Assembly (NCBI GenBank): GCA_964431655.1
Contig: CAYSKJ010000107.1
Location: forward strand, 1 to 11,079
Source: CAYMEV01 sp964431655 [NCBI: uncultured bacterium]
GTDB lineage: Bacteria > CAYMEV01
Direction: 5' to 3'
Length of the DNA stretch: 11,079 nt
Below, in pieces: positions 1-8,617 of this stretch. The position numbers were made by a program, and so were the translations under genes. Numbering within the stretch: position 1 is the first letter of the stretch; each line of letters opens with the position of its first letter. Below the pieces are notes generated by a model. The model did no database searches, was not told the origin of the DNA, and worked only from the letters and a program-made list of their open reading frames with translations.

Positions 1-1532
1 ACCCTTGCAAGGAGCTGGCGCTGGAATCCGTAGTTTATGATGTCATTTTTGGTAATCTGGGAATAGAGCCTGCGTTTATCCTGCGTTTCCGGACCGTCCC
101 CCTGGGTTTTGAAACCCAGGCGGTTTTGCAGGTTAAGCCTTTTGGAAATAAGGTCTTCAATGCCTTCAAAAGCACCCCCCAGAACAAAAAACAGGCCCGA
201 TGTGTCAAACATCTCTTTTTCTTCCCCGACAGGCACCTCTGCGCCTTCCATGATCCTCAGAAGCTCATTCTGGACTGATTCCCCGTAATAATTGGAGAAT
301 GCATTGCTCTGATTCCTGATATACAGCTTGTCAATCTCGTCAATGAACAGTATTCCCTTCTCTGTGTTATCCGGTGTCTGGACTGATTGTTCTGCAAGTA
401 TGCCAAGGCAGTCGTATATTGTACTTCCCACTATTCCCGACTGAACAAGGGAGGATGCATCCGCATGGGCAAAGGGCAGGCCCAGTATATCTGCCAGCAC
501 CTTCATGATATAGGTTTTTCCGCATCCTGTGGGGCCGGCCAGAAGGAATACCTCAGGCTTCAGCCCTGATATTCTGAAGATGCTTCTGCTTTTTATGCAG
601 TGCCTGTGGGCGGATAATGCAATCTTTTTCAGTGCTCTGCTGTGGGCAGACACCCTCTTTTGAAGCTCATTGTATATGGTTGTGGGGTTGTCTTTTTGAA
701 GGTCGCCTATCTCTGAATTTATTGAACGGTTATTCAGTATGACTGTCCCGGGGTATTTCGGCTTAAAATCGTCTTTAAACGTTTGTGCATTATCACGCCT
801 TTTTTTTCTGGCTTTTCGGCGTTTTTCCAGAACGGGTGTATAATCGGGAGCTTCAGGTTCCTCTTCCTGAAAGCTGGAATGTACAGTATCACCATGAAGC
901 ATTATATTAAGGCAGACTAAAAAATGTGTGGAAAGGTACGGCAATGCACATAATATACTCTTTTTTTCCAGTTCAGTAAGCAGGTCATTTCCGGCGAGGA
1001 GGCTTATAAATTTATCCGGAGCTAAAAAGGATTGCCTCAGATGATGTGTCAGATCTGTTTCATTCCAGTCTTCAGGATCATGCATGGAGATGCTTATAAG
1101 GCCTGTATGCTTTTTTACTATCTTCCTGTCAAGTATGCAGGGCAGAAACCTTGAAAGGGTCTCCATTCCTTCTGCGGCCTTCTCCAGGTATATACGCTCA
1201 TCCTCCCTGTAATTTATAAAATGTATAAGGGACTGGTCTTTCCTGATTGAGGATGCATCGGGTCTTTTGTCAAGGGGCCTGCATTCATCAATAATAAATT
1301 TCGGTATATAAAGCCCGTTATTACCTGCAGGTTTGAGATAGTAGCGGTGTATCTGGCTGATCATAAGATCTGGAGTGCTGTTAGCATGGCATTCTGTATC
1401 GGACAGCAGTACATATTTTTTTGTAACCTTCTGCAGTCTTCCCAGTACCTGAAAATTATCCAGATACTTGCATGATGGATCAAGATTGATAGTGATTTTT
1501 ACAAAACGCCCCTTAAGCTCTTTAAAATTCAT
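1..1532 (-). CDS. Divergent ClpX-like AAA+ ATPase, C-terminus cut by window edge
   Basis: The frame is open for 510 codons from ATG 1532 to the left edge, so the C-terminus is missing. The start follows a GGGGGAGAG ribosome site 3 bases upstream. Residues 1 to about 320 match no family I recognise. They lack the Cys4 zinc domain of ClpX and contain a very basic patch at 237-246 (KRRKARKKRR). From about residue 320 the protein is clearly ClpX-like: Walker A GPTGCGKT at 333-340, Walker B ILFIDEID at 394-401, the LGGAFEGIEDLISKRL block, and the ITKNDIINYGFQ stretch that corresponds to the ClpX region before its arginine-finger GR. An LGF tripeptide at 472-474 lies where ClpX has its IGF ClpP-docking loop. 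The first pore loop is GIVG (I367) where ClpX has GYVG. ClpX family members unfold proteins for ClpP or remodel complexes. A cytoplasmic remodelling ATPase is likely; the substrate is unknown. Confidence 0.85.
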   Translation of the reverse strand, partial: MNFKELKGRFVKITINLDPSCKYLDNFQVLGRLQKVTKKYVLLSDTECHANSTPDLMISQIHRYYLKPAGNNGLYIPKFIIDECRPLDKRPDASSIRKDQSLIHFINYREDERIYLEKAAEGMETLSRFLPCILDRKIVKKHTGLISISMHDPEDWNETDLTHHLRQSFLAPDKFISLLAGNDLLTELEKKSILCALPYLSTHFLVCLNIMLHGDTVHSSFQEEEPEAPDYTPVLEKRRKARKKRRDNAQTFKDDFKPKYPGTVILNNRSINSEIGDLQKDNPTTIYNELQKRVSAHSRALKKIALSAHRHCIKSRSIFRISGLKPEVFLLAGPTGCGKTYIMKVLADILGLPFAHADASSLVQSGIVGSTIYDCLGILAEQSVQTPDNTEKGILFIDEIDKLYIRNQSNAFSNYYGESVQNELLRIMEGAEVPVGEEKEMFDTSGLFFVLGGAFEGIEDLISKRLNLQNRLGFKTQGDGPETQDKRRLYSQITKNDIINYGFQRQLLAR

Positions 1533-1563
1533 GTACTCTCCCCCATTGTAATATGAATTTTTA

Positions 1564-1591
1564 AATATAGGACACAGCAGATATTTTTCAA
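1564..1591 (-). promoter_or_regulatory. Sigma70-type promoter for the ClpX-like gene
   Basis: On the minus strand TTGAAA (1586-1591) and TATATT (1564-1569) are separated by 16 bases. Each hexamer has 5 of 6 consensus bases. Transcription would start near 1557, giving a leader of about 25 bases that includes the GGGGGAGAG ribosome site. This is a motif match only. Confidence 0.5.
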
Positions 1592-1706
1592 GAGCAGGGC
1601 TAAAAAAATTTCAAATAAATGAAAAAACCTCTTATTCCTTAAGAACCGCGAACTTTTAACAGCAGAAATGAACAGGACAAATAAATATTTTCCTTGCATA
1701 TGCCTA

Positions 1707-1735
1707 TTGACTTGACTCATATAGCCGGGTATAAT
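1707..1735 (+). promoter_or_regulatory. Sigma70-type promoter for the hybrid histidine kinase
   Basis: TTGACT (1707-1712) is followed after exactly 17 bases by a perfect TATAAT (1730-1735). Transcription would begin near 1742, just ahead of the ATG at 1763 and at the GGGGAGG ribosome site (1741-1747). The position argues against the longer TTG 1694 and ATG 1700 starts, because both lie upstream of the predicted transcript. Confidence 0.6.
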
Positions 1736-1762
1736 AAGACGGGGAGGCAGAATGCACAGGTG

Positions 1763-4294
1763 ATGGAATCGGGTGAATATAAGAGGAAAAAGGGCTGTCA
1801 GAAGGCCAATATTACCAGGCATGGTATGTTTACGGGGGTACTTGCAGGGGCTTTATACTGGATTGCAGAATCCTTCATACATTACTTTCACTTTCCCGGA
1901 CAGGGCCTCATGGCGCACATTATCCCTGATCAGCCCCATGTGTGCACCGCCCGCCTTTTTTTTGCCTTTATATTTATGCTGTTTGGCATATTTATCCAGT
2001 ATCTTCTGTCAGGACGCAAAAACATTGAAAAAGCCCTTGATGACAGTGAGGTCAGATACAGGGCTCTTGTCGAGGCATTAAACGATATTGTATTTATCCT
2101 GGATACAAAGGGAAGATTTATTTACCTTAACCCGGAGGCTGAAAAGGATTTAGGCTACAAGAGAGATGATCTTATTAACAGGCATTTCCAGGAGATATTG
2201 TCTCCTGAATGCAGGAAAAGCGCTCTTGATAATTTCCAAAGGGGTCTATCGGGGGAAAAACTCCCGCCATATGAGGTGGATATCATAAGCAGAAAGGGAG
2301 ATAAATTTCGATTTGAGGTCAAGGTAGTCACCATGTTCGATGATACAGGCAATCCCGCCGGGAGATTGGGGATAGCAAGAAATATCACAAGACGCAAGGA
2401 AGTTGAGACAGCCTTGAGGGAGAGCGAGGAGAAATTCAGGGTGCTCGCAGATTCAACCCCTACTGCCATCATGCTTTATCAGGATGACAAATGGATCTAT
2501 GCAAACCCTGCGGCGGAAGCCATCAGCGGATATCCCCAGGATGAACTGGTTAAAATGAACTTCTGGGATATAGTGCATCCCGACTATAAAGACCTGATAA
2601 AGCAGAGGGGGGAAAGCAGGCAGAAGGGCAAACCTGCAGAAAGGAGGTATGAGTTTAAGATTATTACCAGACATGGGCAGGAGAAATGGGTTGACCTGTC
2701 AGGTGCTTCGACGGTGCTTGACGGCAAGCCTGCAGGAATTATATCAGTAATTGATATAACGGAGAGGAAGAACTCTGAAGAAGCTATGCGCCTAAGTGAG
2801 GAAAAATACCGTACTATACTTGAAAATATAGAAGATATTTATTTTGAGCTTGATCTGGCCGGTTATGTTGTGTTTTTTAATGATCAGCTATGCAGAATAT
2901 CCGGTTATACCAGAGAAGAGCTTGCCGGGATGAATTTCTCCCAGTTTACAAAAGCAGGCTGGCAGAAATACCTCTATGAAAGATTTAAGGATATATATAA
3001 AACAGGCAAACCGATAAAACAGCTTGAATGGGAAGCTGTAACCAAAAGTGGAGACTGCGTTTATATTGAAATATCCGTTACCCTGAAAAAGAACCAGGAA
3101 GGAAAATCAGTCGGATTCCACGGCATAGCCCGCGATATAACTGAAAGAAAAAGGCTTGAAGCACAGCTTGTTCAGGCAAAGAGGATGGAATCCCTGGGTA
3201 CCCTGGCCGGCGGGATCGCCCATGATTTCAATAACCTTCTCATGGCCATCCAGGGTAATACTGCATTGATGTATTCCGACATCAGCACTGCCCATCCCTG
3301 CAACAGACATCTGCAGAATATTGAAAAATGCATACAGAGCGGGGCAAAACTGACCCAACAGCTCCTTGGCTTTGCAAGAGGGGGCAAATATGAGGTGAAA
3401 GCCATCGACATTAATTCCTTGATAGAAAAGACCTCCGGTATGTTCAGCCACACAAAAAAGGAGATGGTCATACATAAAATATATGAAAGCCGGAACTGCA
3501 TAGTGGACGCTGACCAGGGCCAGTTAGAGCAGGTACTGCTGAATCTTTACGTAAATGCCTGGCAGGCAATGCCCTCGGGAGGAGATTTGTTTATATCAAG
3601 CAGAATTGTCTTTCTGGATGAAGATTTTGCGGAGCCCCACCACGTCCCGGCAGGCAGATATGTAATGGTCGCCGTGAGGGATACCGGGATAGGCATTGAT
3701 GAGAATATTAAACACCGTCTGTTTGAACCTTTTTTTACCACGAAGAATATGGCCCGCGCTTCAGGGCTTGGCCTTGCATCAGCTTACGGGATAATCCAGA
3801 ACCATAACGGTTTTATAACTGTGGCCAGCGAGAAGGGCAAGGGTTCCACATTCTCTATCTATCTTCCGCTGTCAGAAAAGAATGCTGATGAAGAAACAGC
3901 GCCTGAAAAGGGTGAGGTGCTCTCCGGAACAGAAACTATACTGCTCATTGATGATGAAAAAATGATAACCGAAGTGGGGACCAGCATCCTTAAATACCTT
4001 GGTTACAAGGTTTTTACAGCAAATAATGGCCAGGAGGCCATTGACATATTTAAAGCTCATCAAAATGAGATAGATGCTGTCATACTAGATATGATAATGC
4101 CCGGTATGGGCGGGAGCGATGTGTTTGACCGTCTGAAGGCTATCAGAAATGATATAAGGGTAATACTGTCAAGCGGATACAGCCTGGACGGAGAGGCAGA
4201 GCGTATATTTAAGCGGGGCTGCAGGGGGTTCATACAGAAACCGTTCAATATAAAGACACTGTCTATAAAGATCCGGGAAGCCCTGGATAATTAA
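1763..4294 (+). CDS. Membrane-anchored triple-PAS hybrid sensor histidine kinase with receiver domain
   Basis: 843 residues from ATG 1763. The frame extends upstream to TTG 1694, but a promoter lies inside that extension and GGGGAGG (1741-1747) precedes 1763, although its 15-base spacing is long. Two membrane segments (about 22-42 and 63-82) flank a short loop. Three PAS domains follow at about 95-215, 220-340 and 345-468. The HisKA box GGIAHDFNNLL carries H487. The HATPase domain (about 580-701) shows the N box NLYVNAWQAM, G1 DTGIGID, F box FFTTK and G2 GLGLA, all intact. The receiver (about 725-843) has acidic D730 and D731, phospho-acceptor D776 and K826. It should autophosphorylate at H487 and pass phosphate to D776. 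PAS ligands are unknown. There is no effector domain and no response-regulator gene nearby, so the output probably goes through a distant phosphotransfer partner. Confidence 0.93.
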   Translation: MESGEYKRKKGCQKANITRHGMFTGVLAGALYWIAESFIHYFHFPGQGLMAHIIPDQPHVCTARLFFAFIFMLFGIFIQYLLSGRKNIEKALDDSEVRYRALVEALNDIVFILDTKGRFIYLNPEAEKDLGYKRDDLINRHFQEILSPECRKSALDNFQRGLSGEKLPPYEVDIISRKGDKFRFEVKVVTMFDDTGNPAGRLGIARNITRRKEVETALRESEEKFRVLADSTPTAIMLYQDDKWIYANPAAEAISGYPQDELVKMNFWDIVHPDYKDLIKQRGESRQKGKPAERRYEFKIITRHGQEKWVDLSGASTVLDGKPAGIISVIDITERKNSEEAMRLSEEKYRTILENIEDIYFELDLAGYVVFFNDQLCRISGYTREELAGMNFSQFTKAGWQKYLYERFKDIYKTGKPIKQLEWEAVTKSGDCVYIEISVTLKKNQEGKSVGFHGIARDITERKRLEAQLVQAKRMESLGTLAGGIAHDFNNLLMAIQGNTALMYSDISTAHPCNRHLQNIEKCIQSGAKLTQQLLGFARGGKYEVKAIDINSLIEKTSGMFSHTKKEMVIHKIYESRNCIVDADQGQLEQVLLNLYVNAWQAMPSGGDLFISSRIVFLDEDFAEPHHVPAGRYVMVAVRDTGIGIDENIKHRLFEPFFTTKNMARASGLGLASAYGIIQNHNGFITVASEKGKGSTFSIYLPLSEKNADEETAPEKGEVLSGTETILLIDDEKMITEVGTSILKYLGYKVFTANNGQEAIDIFKAHQNEIDAVILDMIMPGMGGSDVFDRLKAIRNDIRVILSSGYSLDGEAERIFKRGCRGFIQKPFNIKTLSIKIREALDN

Positions 4295-4435
4295 CGGTAT
4301 TTATTATCTTCCCACGCGGATGATGCGCAGGATTTCAGATGTCGGTTATACCTTATAAAGGCGAATGAGAATTGCGCAAGATTTGCATAAAAACAGGGTA
4401 AATGTATAAGGCTTATCAGGAATTACTTACTGAAT

Positions 4436-7400
4436 TTAAGTATTAGTATTTCCAAGCTCATTTATTCTTGCCCTGTATTCATATTTTGGTGTTTTTTTCA
4501 GTAATTTTCTGTATATTTCTATTGCAGCCCTGCGGTATTGCTCCTCCTGAGAAATTTTATATAGATTGTAGTTGATTACAGCTTTTTGCTCTTTCTCGAG
4601 CTTATTATTCCTGAGCATCTCCAGGAGTTTTTTACTGTCTTTATCAAGCACGCAGGATAGAATTTCAGCATTAAATACAATGTCGCTTCTGCCTGCTTTC
4701 ACAGCAATCTGCAGGGCTTCCCTGTTCAGGCCCCGTGCGCCTTTTTTGCCTGCAAGATATAGCAATTCAGCTTTTTCATAGAGATAACTGCAGAGATAGA
4801 ATTTTATATTGATTTCCCTGGCAATCTTTATTGCCCTGTCATAATATTGAGCCCCGCTGTCATAGTCACCCTGCAGTTTGTAAACCGAGGCTATATTGCT
4901 GAGAGCAACACTCTTCCCATCCTGATTTCCGAGTTTATCATCCAGGGTCATGGCTCTGCTGTAGCATTCCAGTGCAGAACGGTAGTCACCCTGGTGCTTA
5001 TGGAGAAGCCCGATATTATTGACAGCAGCGCTAATGCCGGCAATATTGCCTGTCTCCTCGCTTATCGCAAGTAATCTGCTGAAATATGCCAGGGCTTTGG
5101 TGTATTGCCCCTGTTTGGCATAGACAATCCCGATATTGCCTGCATTCCTGGCTATGCTTCTTTTGTCCATAAGCTCTTCACTGATGCAGAGGGCTCTGGT
5201 AAAGTACCGCATAGCGGAGGCATAGTCACCCTTCTGGTCATAAAGGCTCCCGATATTTCCCAGGGTTATGCCTATTCCCGGTTTATTGCCGATCTCCTTT
5301 TTTACCTCCAGGCTTCTTTGAAAACAATCCATTGATTTTTGAAAATCCCCCCGAAACCGGTAAATAATCCCCATATTGCCAAGTACTCGGCTTATCCCGT
5401 GCCTGTCTCCCAGCTCTTCGCGTATATCAAGTTCTTTCTGGTAATATTCCATGGACTTCCGATAATCCCCAAGTTGCTCATATACAGTAGCCATATTTCC
5501 AAGATTCGCGGCCATTCCGCTTTTGAAGCCCCTATCCATGTCAATGCGGAGGGATTTTGAGCAGTACTCCAGTGCTTTTTCATGGTTGCCCTGACAGCTG
5601 AATATAATGGCCATATTCCCGGTAATTCTTGAAATACCGTTGCTGTCTCCTATTTTTTCAGCTATTATCATAGCCTCGCTGTAGCACTTCAGAGCATTCT
5701 CATAATCTCCCTGAAAATTATAAACATCACCGATATAACTTAGGATTATTCCAGTCTCAGGGATAAATCCTTCCTTGCGGGCAATCAGAAGTGCATCTTT
5801 CTGTATGATCACAGCCTTTTTTATATCTCCCATAAGCCTGTGAATATATCCTATATTATACATGCATCTTATCCTGGTATCCCGCTGATTCAACTTTACT
5901 GAAAGCCTCATCGCTCTCTGGAATGCCTGGATAGACTGTTTCCACTGGCTCAGGGTTATCATGACAATGCCTTTCCTGATCAGTGCAGACAGAAGCTTTT
6001 CAGCATGTTTATGCTCATCAAGCAGACCTGTAAGGCGGCTGTAACAGCTCAGTGCCTTTTGATTCTGATAGTTATCCTGGGCCTGAATCCCTGCCTTCTC
6101 CAGGTAAACCACCGCCTTTTCGATGTTTTGTGCTTTGTAATAGTGGTCAGCCAGCTCTTCGAAATGGCTTTTTATATTATTTTCGTAAATCTCCTCAATT
6201 ATTTCTCCTGCCATATTATGCAGCCTCCTCAGCCTCTCTTTTAGCTGAATCTCATATACTGCATCACGGATAAGGGCATGCTGGAAGATGTATATCAGCT
6301 CTGAAACTGCATTCCATATCTTCTCTTTACAGCCTTTTTCAAGATATCCTCTGAAGGATTTCTCATCCTGGACAGATTTATCCTGATAAAGCATCCTCTT
6401 TAGAATATCCAGGGCAAATTCCCTGCCGAGGATAGAGGCTGTCCCAATGATCTCTTTAATATCCGATGACAGCCGGTCTATTCTTGCCAGAATAATCCGG
6501 TTAATTCCTGGCGGTAAATCATAAGAGATTTTTTTCAGCCTGTTTTTCTTGTCCAGAATACCGTTTTCAATGAGATAAAGCGCCAGCTGTTCAGCAAAGA
6601 AAGGATTGCCTTCACTTTTTTCCATAATAAAATTCCCGGTTGAAGGGGGAACATTTTTTCCCGGGAGCTTCTCCAGGAGGAATCCGGATATATCATTTTT
6701 ATCAAAGGGCTTGATTTCCACTCTGCTGATGCTGGTATCCCCCGATTTCACGTGGTCGTAAAGGCTTCCGTCATCCCTGTATCTGCATACCAGGATTAAT
6801 GCCAGGGGAAACTCTTCTATATTGCGCACAAGGGTCCTGATTAATTCCAGGCTGTCATCATCTATCCAGTGGCAGTCTTCCATGACCAGCACGACAGGTT
6901 TTACCAAGCTGAGAGCTTTGAAAAAGCTTTTTACTGCATACAGGGTATTCTCATAGCGTTTCTGAGGGTCAAGCCGAAGATACAGGCTGTTTTCCCCCTC
7001 AAGGCCCATGAAAGCACCGATCAACGATATATCGCGTATAAGTTCCTTTTGAAGTGATTGGATTTTTGTATTATTTACAAGCTTCATGTACTTATTTTCA
7101 AAATTCACCCTGTTTTTTTCCAGGTTCAGGGATTCATCCTGGTCAAAATACTCATCGAAAAAACGCGAGAAGGGATTGAATGGTTTTTTAAGTATCCCGT
7201 CACAGGGTAGGTAGAAAAATCTACAGCCGTTAAAAGATCTGCAAAAATTATCAATAAACCTGGATTTGCCGATGCCTGCCGGGCCGTCAATATAAACGAC
7301 CCCGGCAGACCTTCCCTCTAAAACAGGACTGATAAGGCCTGCAAGCATATCTGTCTCCTCTTTCCTTCCGATAAAGGACCCTGAGTAGGTTATTGGTTCA

Positions 7401-8587
7401 TTCGAGCGGATCTTTGATTCCAGGCTGAAGACCTGTATTTTTTTTGTAAATCCCTTAAAACAATGCAGGCCGAGGATATCTGTAAGATATTCCGAAGGCA
7501 GAGCTTTTGCGGTATTCTCATCCATAACTATAGTACCCGGGTCAGCACTTGTCATAAGCCTTGCAGACAGGTTTACAGCACCTCCGATGGCTGTATACTC
7601 CCTTCGTCTCTCAGACCCTATGAATCCGGCATATGTTATGCCGGATGCTATGCCGGTCCTGCATTCAAAACCCTGGATATTCCTCAGGGCAAGAGCAAAA
7701 TCCGCTGACCGGATGCCGGGGTCTTCCCTTCCGGTGGGAGCACCGAATAAAACAAGCATCGAAGGACCCTTGTCTCCGAAATCAATACGGTTCATGTATC
7801 CGCCATAGGCATGGCATTTTTGTATAACCTGCCTCAGGGATGATAAAAGCCGCTGATGAGTCTTAAAGGAAATAAAGCAGGAAACAACCTCCCTGAATTC
7901 GCCTGTTTCTTTTAATTTCATGACTGCTTCAGGAACAAAGAGTTTTTGAGCATAAACAGGCAATATTTCCTTTTTTATCATTTTATCAGGAAGTATAAAG
8001 GATTGGGGTGTTAAAACAAAATAGTCATCTGACAGGCGTTTTTTTTTAATACTGCAATAAAGGCTTTCAATGAAGGGTTTGTCAGCAACTATCTGCATGC
8101 TTTCTGCATGATGTTCTGACTCCGCGCACTTATCAACGGCTATTCCGCAAAAATAATAGGCATGCTGGACGCCGGCATCAATAATTTCATAGCTGACATT
8201 ACCTGCCGATAAGCCAGTCTTGACAGAAATCGGGTATCTGCCGAATTTCGTCTGAACTGATTTTTTCCTCATAATTATATTATTTATGGCAAAGGCAGAT
8301 TGAAGGACATATTCAGCCTTTTTTAGCCTGAATATGGCAGTAAAGGCATCACCGGCAAAAGAGGATACAAATCCGCTGTTTTTATAGATCTCTTCTATAA
8401 AGGGGGTAAAGATATCATTGATGATGCCTGACATTATCTCAGCACCCTCTTTGCCATGGGCCATAAGGGACTGGGTCATGGAGGTAAAGCCTGAGATATC
8501 AACAAACATGGTGAAGGCCTTAAAACTGCCGGAAAACCTTTTTTTTCTAAATTTATCAAGGATAAATCCAGGGACCATGCCAGACAT
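4436..8587 (-). CDS. Soluble-adenylyl-cyclase-like protein: two class III cyclase domains, STAND ATPase, TPR array
   Basis: 1383 residues from ATG 8587, with AGAGGG (8596-8601) as ribosome site. The first cyclase domain (C1, about 22-190) carries both metal aspartates: D30 in FVDISGF and D80 in FAGDAF. The second (C2, about 228-375) lacks them but has the EYTAIGGAVNLSAR block with transition-state residues N339 and R343. C1 and C2 should therefore form one composite active site, as in human sAC (ADCY10). An AAA/STAND ATPase follows: Walker A GPAGIGKS (435-442), Walker B VVLVMED (565-571), then EGNPFFAEQ and a winged-helix-like LARIDRLSS region. The C-terminus holds nine 40-residue TPRs (905-1264) plus degenerate TPRs before them. 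No membrane segment is seen, so it is probably cytoplasmic. The likely product is cAMP, but substrate-site changes (R267, S76, A155) leave specificity and activity uncertain. The TPRs probably bind a partner protein that controls the ATPase. Confidence 0.88.
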   Translation of the reverse strand: MSGMVPGFILDKFRKKRFSGSFKAFTMFVDISGFTSMTQSLMAHGKEGAEIMSGIINDIFTPFIEEIYKNSGFVSSFAGDAFTAIFRLKKAEYVLQSAFAINNIIMRKKSVQTKFGRYPISVKTGLSAGNVSYEIIDAGVQHAYYFCGIAVDKCAESEHHAESMQIVADKPFIESLYCSIKKKRLSDDYFVLTPQSFILPDKMIKKEILPVYAQKLFVPEAVMKLKETGEFREVVSCFISFKTHQRLLSSLRQVIQKCHAYGGYMNRIDFGDKGPSMLVLFGAPTGREDPGIRSADFALALRNIQGFECRTGIASGITYAGFIGSERRREYTAIGGAVNLSARLMTSADPGTIVMDENTAKALPSEYLTDILGLHCFKGFTKKIQVFSLESKIRSNEPITYSGSFIGRKEETDMLAGLISPVLEGRSAGVVYIDGPAGIGKSRFIDNFCRSFNGCRFFYLPCDGILKKPFNPFSRFFDEYFDQDESLNLEKNRVNFENKYMKLVNNTKIQSLQKELIRDISLIGAFMGLEGENSLYLRLDPQKRYENTLYAVKSFFKALSLVKPVVLVMEDCHWIDDDSLELIRTLVRNIEEFPLALILVCRYRDDGSLYDHVKSGDTSISRVEIKPFDKNDISGFLLEKLPGKNVPPSTGNFIMEKSEGNPFFAEQLALYLIENGILDKKNRLKKISYDLPPGINRIILARIDRLSSDIKEIIGTASILGREFALDILKRMLYQDKSVQDEKSFRGYLEKGCKEKIWNAVSELIYIFQHALIRDAVYEIQLKERLRRLHNMAGEIIEEIYENNIKSHFEELADHYYKAQNIEKAVVYLEKAGIQAQDNYQNQKALSCYSRLTGLLDEHKHAEKLLSALIRKGIVMITLSQWKQSIQAFQRAMRLSVKLNQRDTRIRCMYNIGYIHRLMGDIKKAVIIQKDALLIARKEGFIPETGIILSYIGDVYNFQGDYENALKCYSEAMIIAEKIGDSNGISRITGNMAIIFSCQGNHEKALEYCSKSLRIDMDRGFKSGMAANLGNMATVYEQLGDYRKSMEYYQKELDIREELGDRHGISRVLGNMGIIYRFRGDFQKSMDCFQRSLEVKKEIGNKPGIGITLGNIGSLYDQKGDYASAMRYFTRALCISEELMDKRSIARNAGNIGIVYAKQGQYTKALAYFSRLLAISEETGNIAGISAAVNNIGLLHKHQGDYRSALECYSRAMTLDDKLGNQDGKSVALSNIASVYKLQGDYDSGAQYYDRAIKIAREINIKFYLCSYLYEKAELLYLAGKKGARGLNREALQIAVKAGRSDIVFNAEILSCVLDKDSKKLLEMLRNNKLEKEQKAVINYNLYKISQEEQYRRAAIEIYRKLLKKTPKYEYRARINELGNTNT
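4796..5875 (-). repeat. Nine tandem 120-bp TPR-coding repeats
   Basis: Residues 905-1264 of the cyclase-STAND protein are nine units of exactly 40 residues with no insertions. Each has a core like GN(I/M)..(V/I)Y..(Q/R)GDY..A...(Y/F)..(A/S)L.I. At DNA level this gives a 120-bp period, visible on the plus strand as recurring segments such as tagtcaccctg at 4864 and 4984 (spaced exactly 120) and cgatatt-cc. The 40-residue length matches the kinesin-light-chain/LGN-like TPR type rather than the 34-residue form. The units have diverged, so this is an old expansion within the gene and not a simple satellite. Confidence 0.85.
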
Positions 8588-8608
8588 AACACTAACCCTC
8601 TGTAAACA

Positions 8609-8617
8609 ATTATAGCA
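8609..8617 (-). promoter_or_regulatory. Extended -10 promoter element for the cyclase-STAND gene
   Basis: On the minus strand the sequence reads TGC-TATAAT, an extended -10 element with a perfect TATAAT (8609-8614). No good -35 hexamer is seen at 16-18 bases, which is typical of extended -10 promoters. Transcription would begin near 8602, immediately before the ribosome site at 8596-8601, giving a leader of only about 15 bases. It suggests the cyclase gene is transcribed separately from the small genes upstream. Confidence 0.5.

Noticed and set aside
1529-1822. 97-codon minus-strand frame whose stop overlaps the start of the ClpX-like gene (ATGA)
   Set aside because: It lies partly over the kinase N-terminus, contains both divergent promoters, and its 3' end merely shares the ribosome site of the next gene. 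No own ribosome site was found.
4406-4416. ATAAG-G-CTTAT inverted repeat in the convergent spacer
   Set aside because: A stem of 5 with a one-base loop cannot form, and no T-run follows on either strand. I see no convincing terminator in 4295-4435.
4572-5560. Several plus-strand frames opposite the TPR region
   Set aside because: They recur with the 120-bp period of the TPR code on the other strand, lack ribosome sites, and show no domain-like composition.
4796-5875. Regular 120-bp repeat considered as a CRISPR-like or satellite array
   Set aside because: The period is explained by 40-residue TPR units in an open frame, and the units differ throughout rather than keeping identical repeats with unique spacers.
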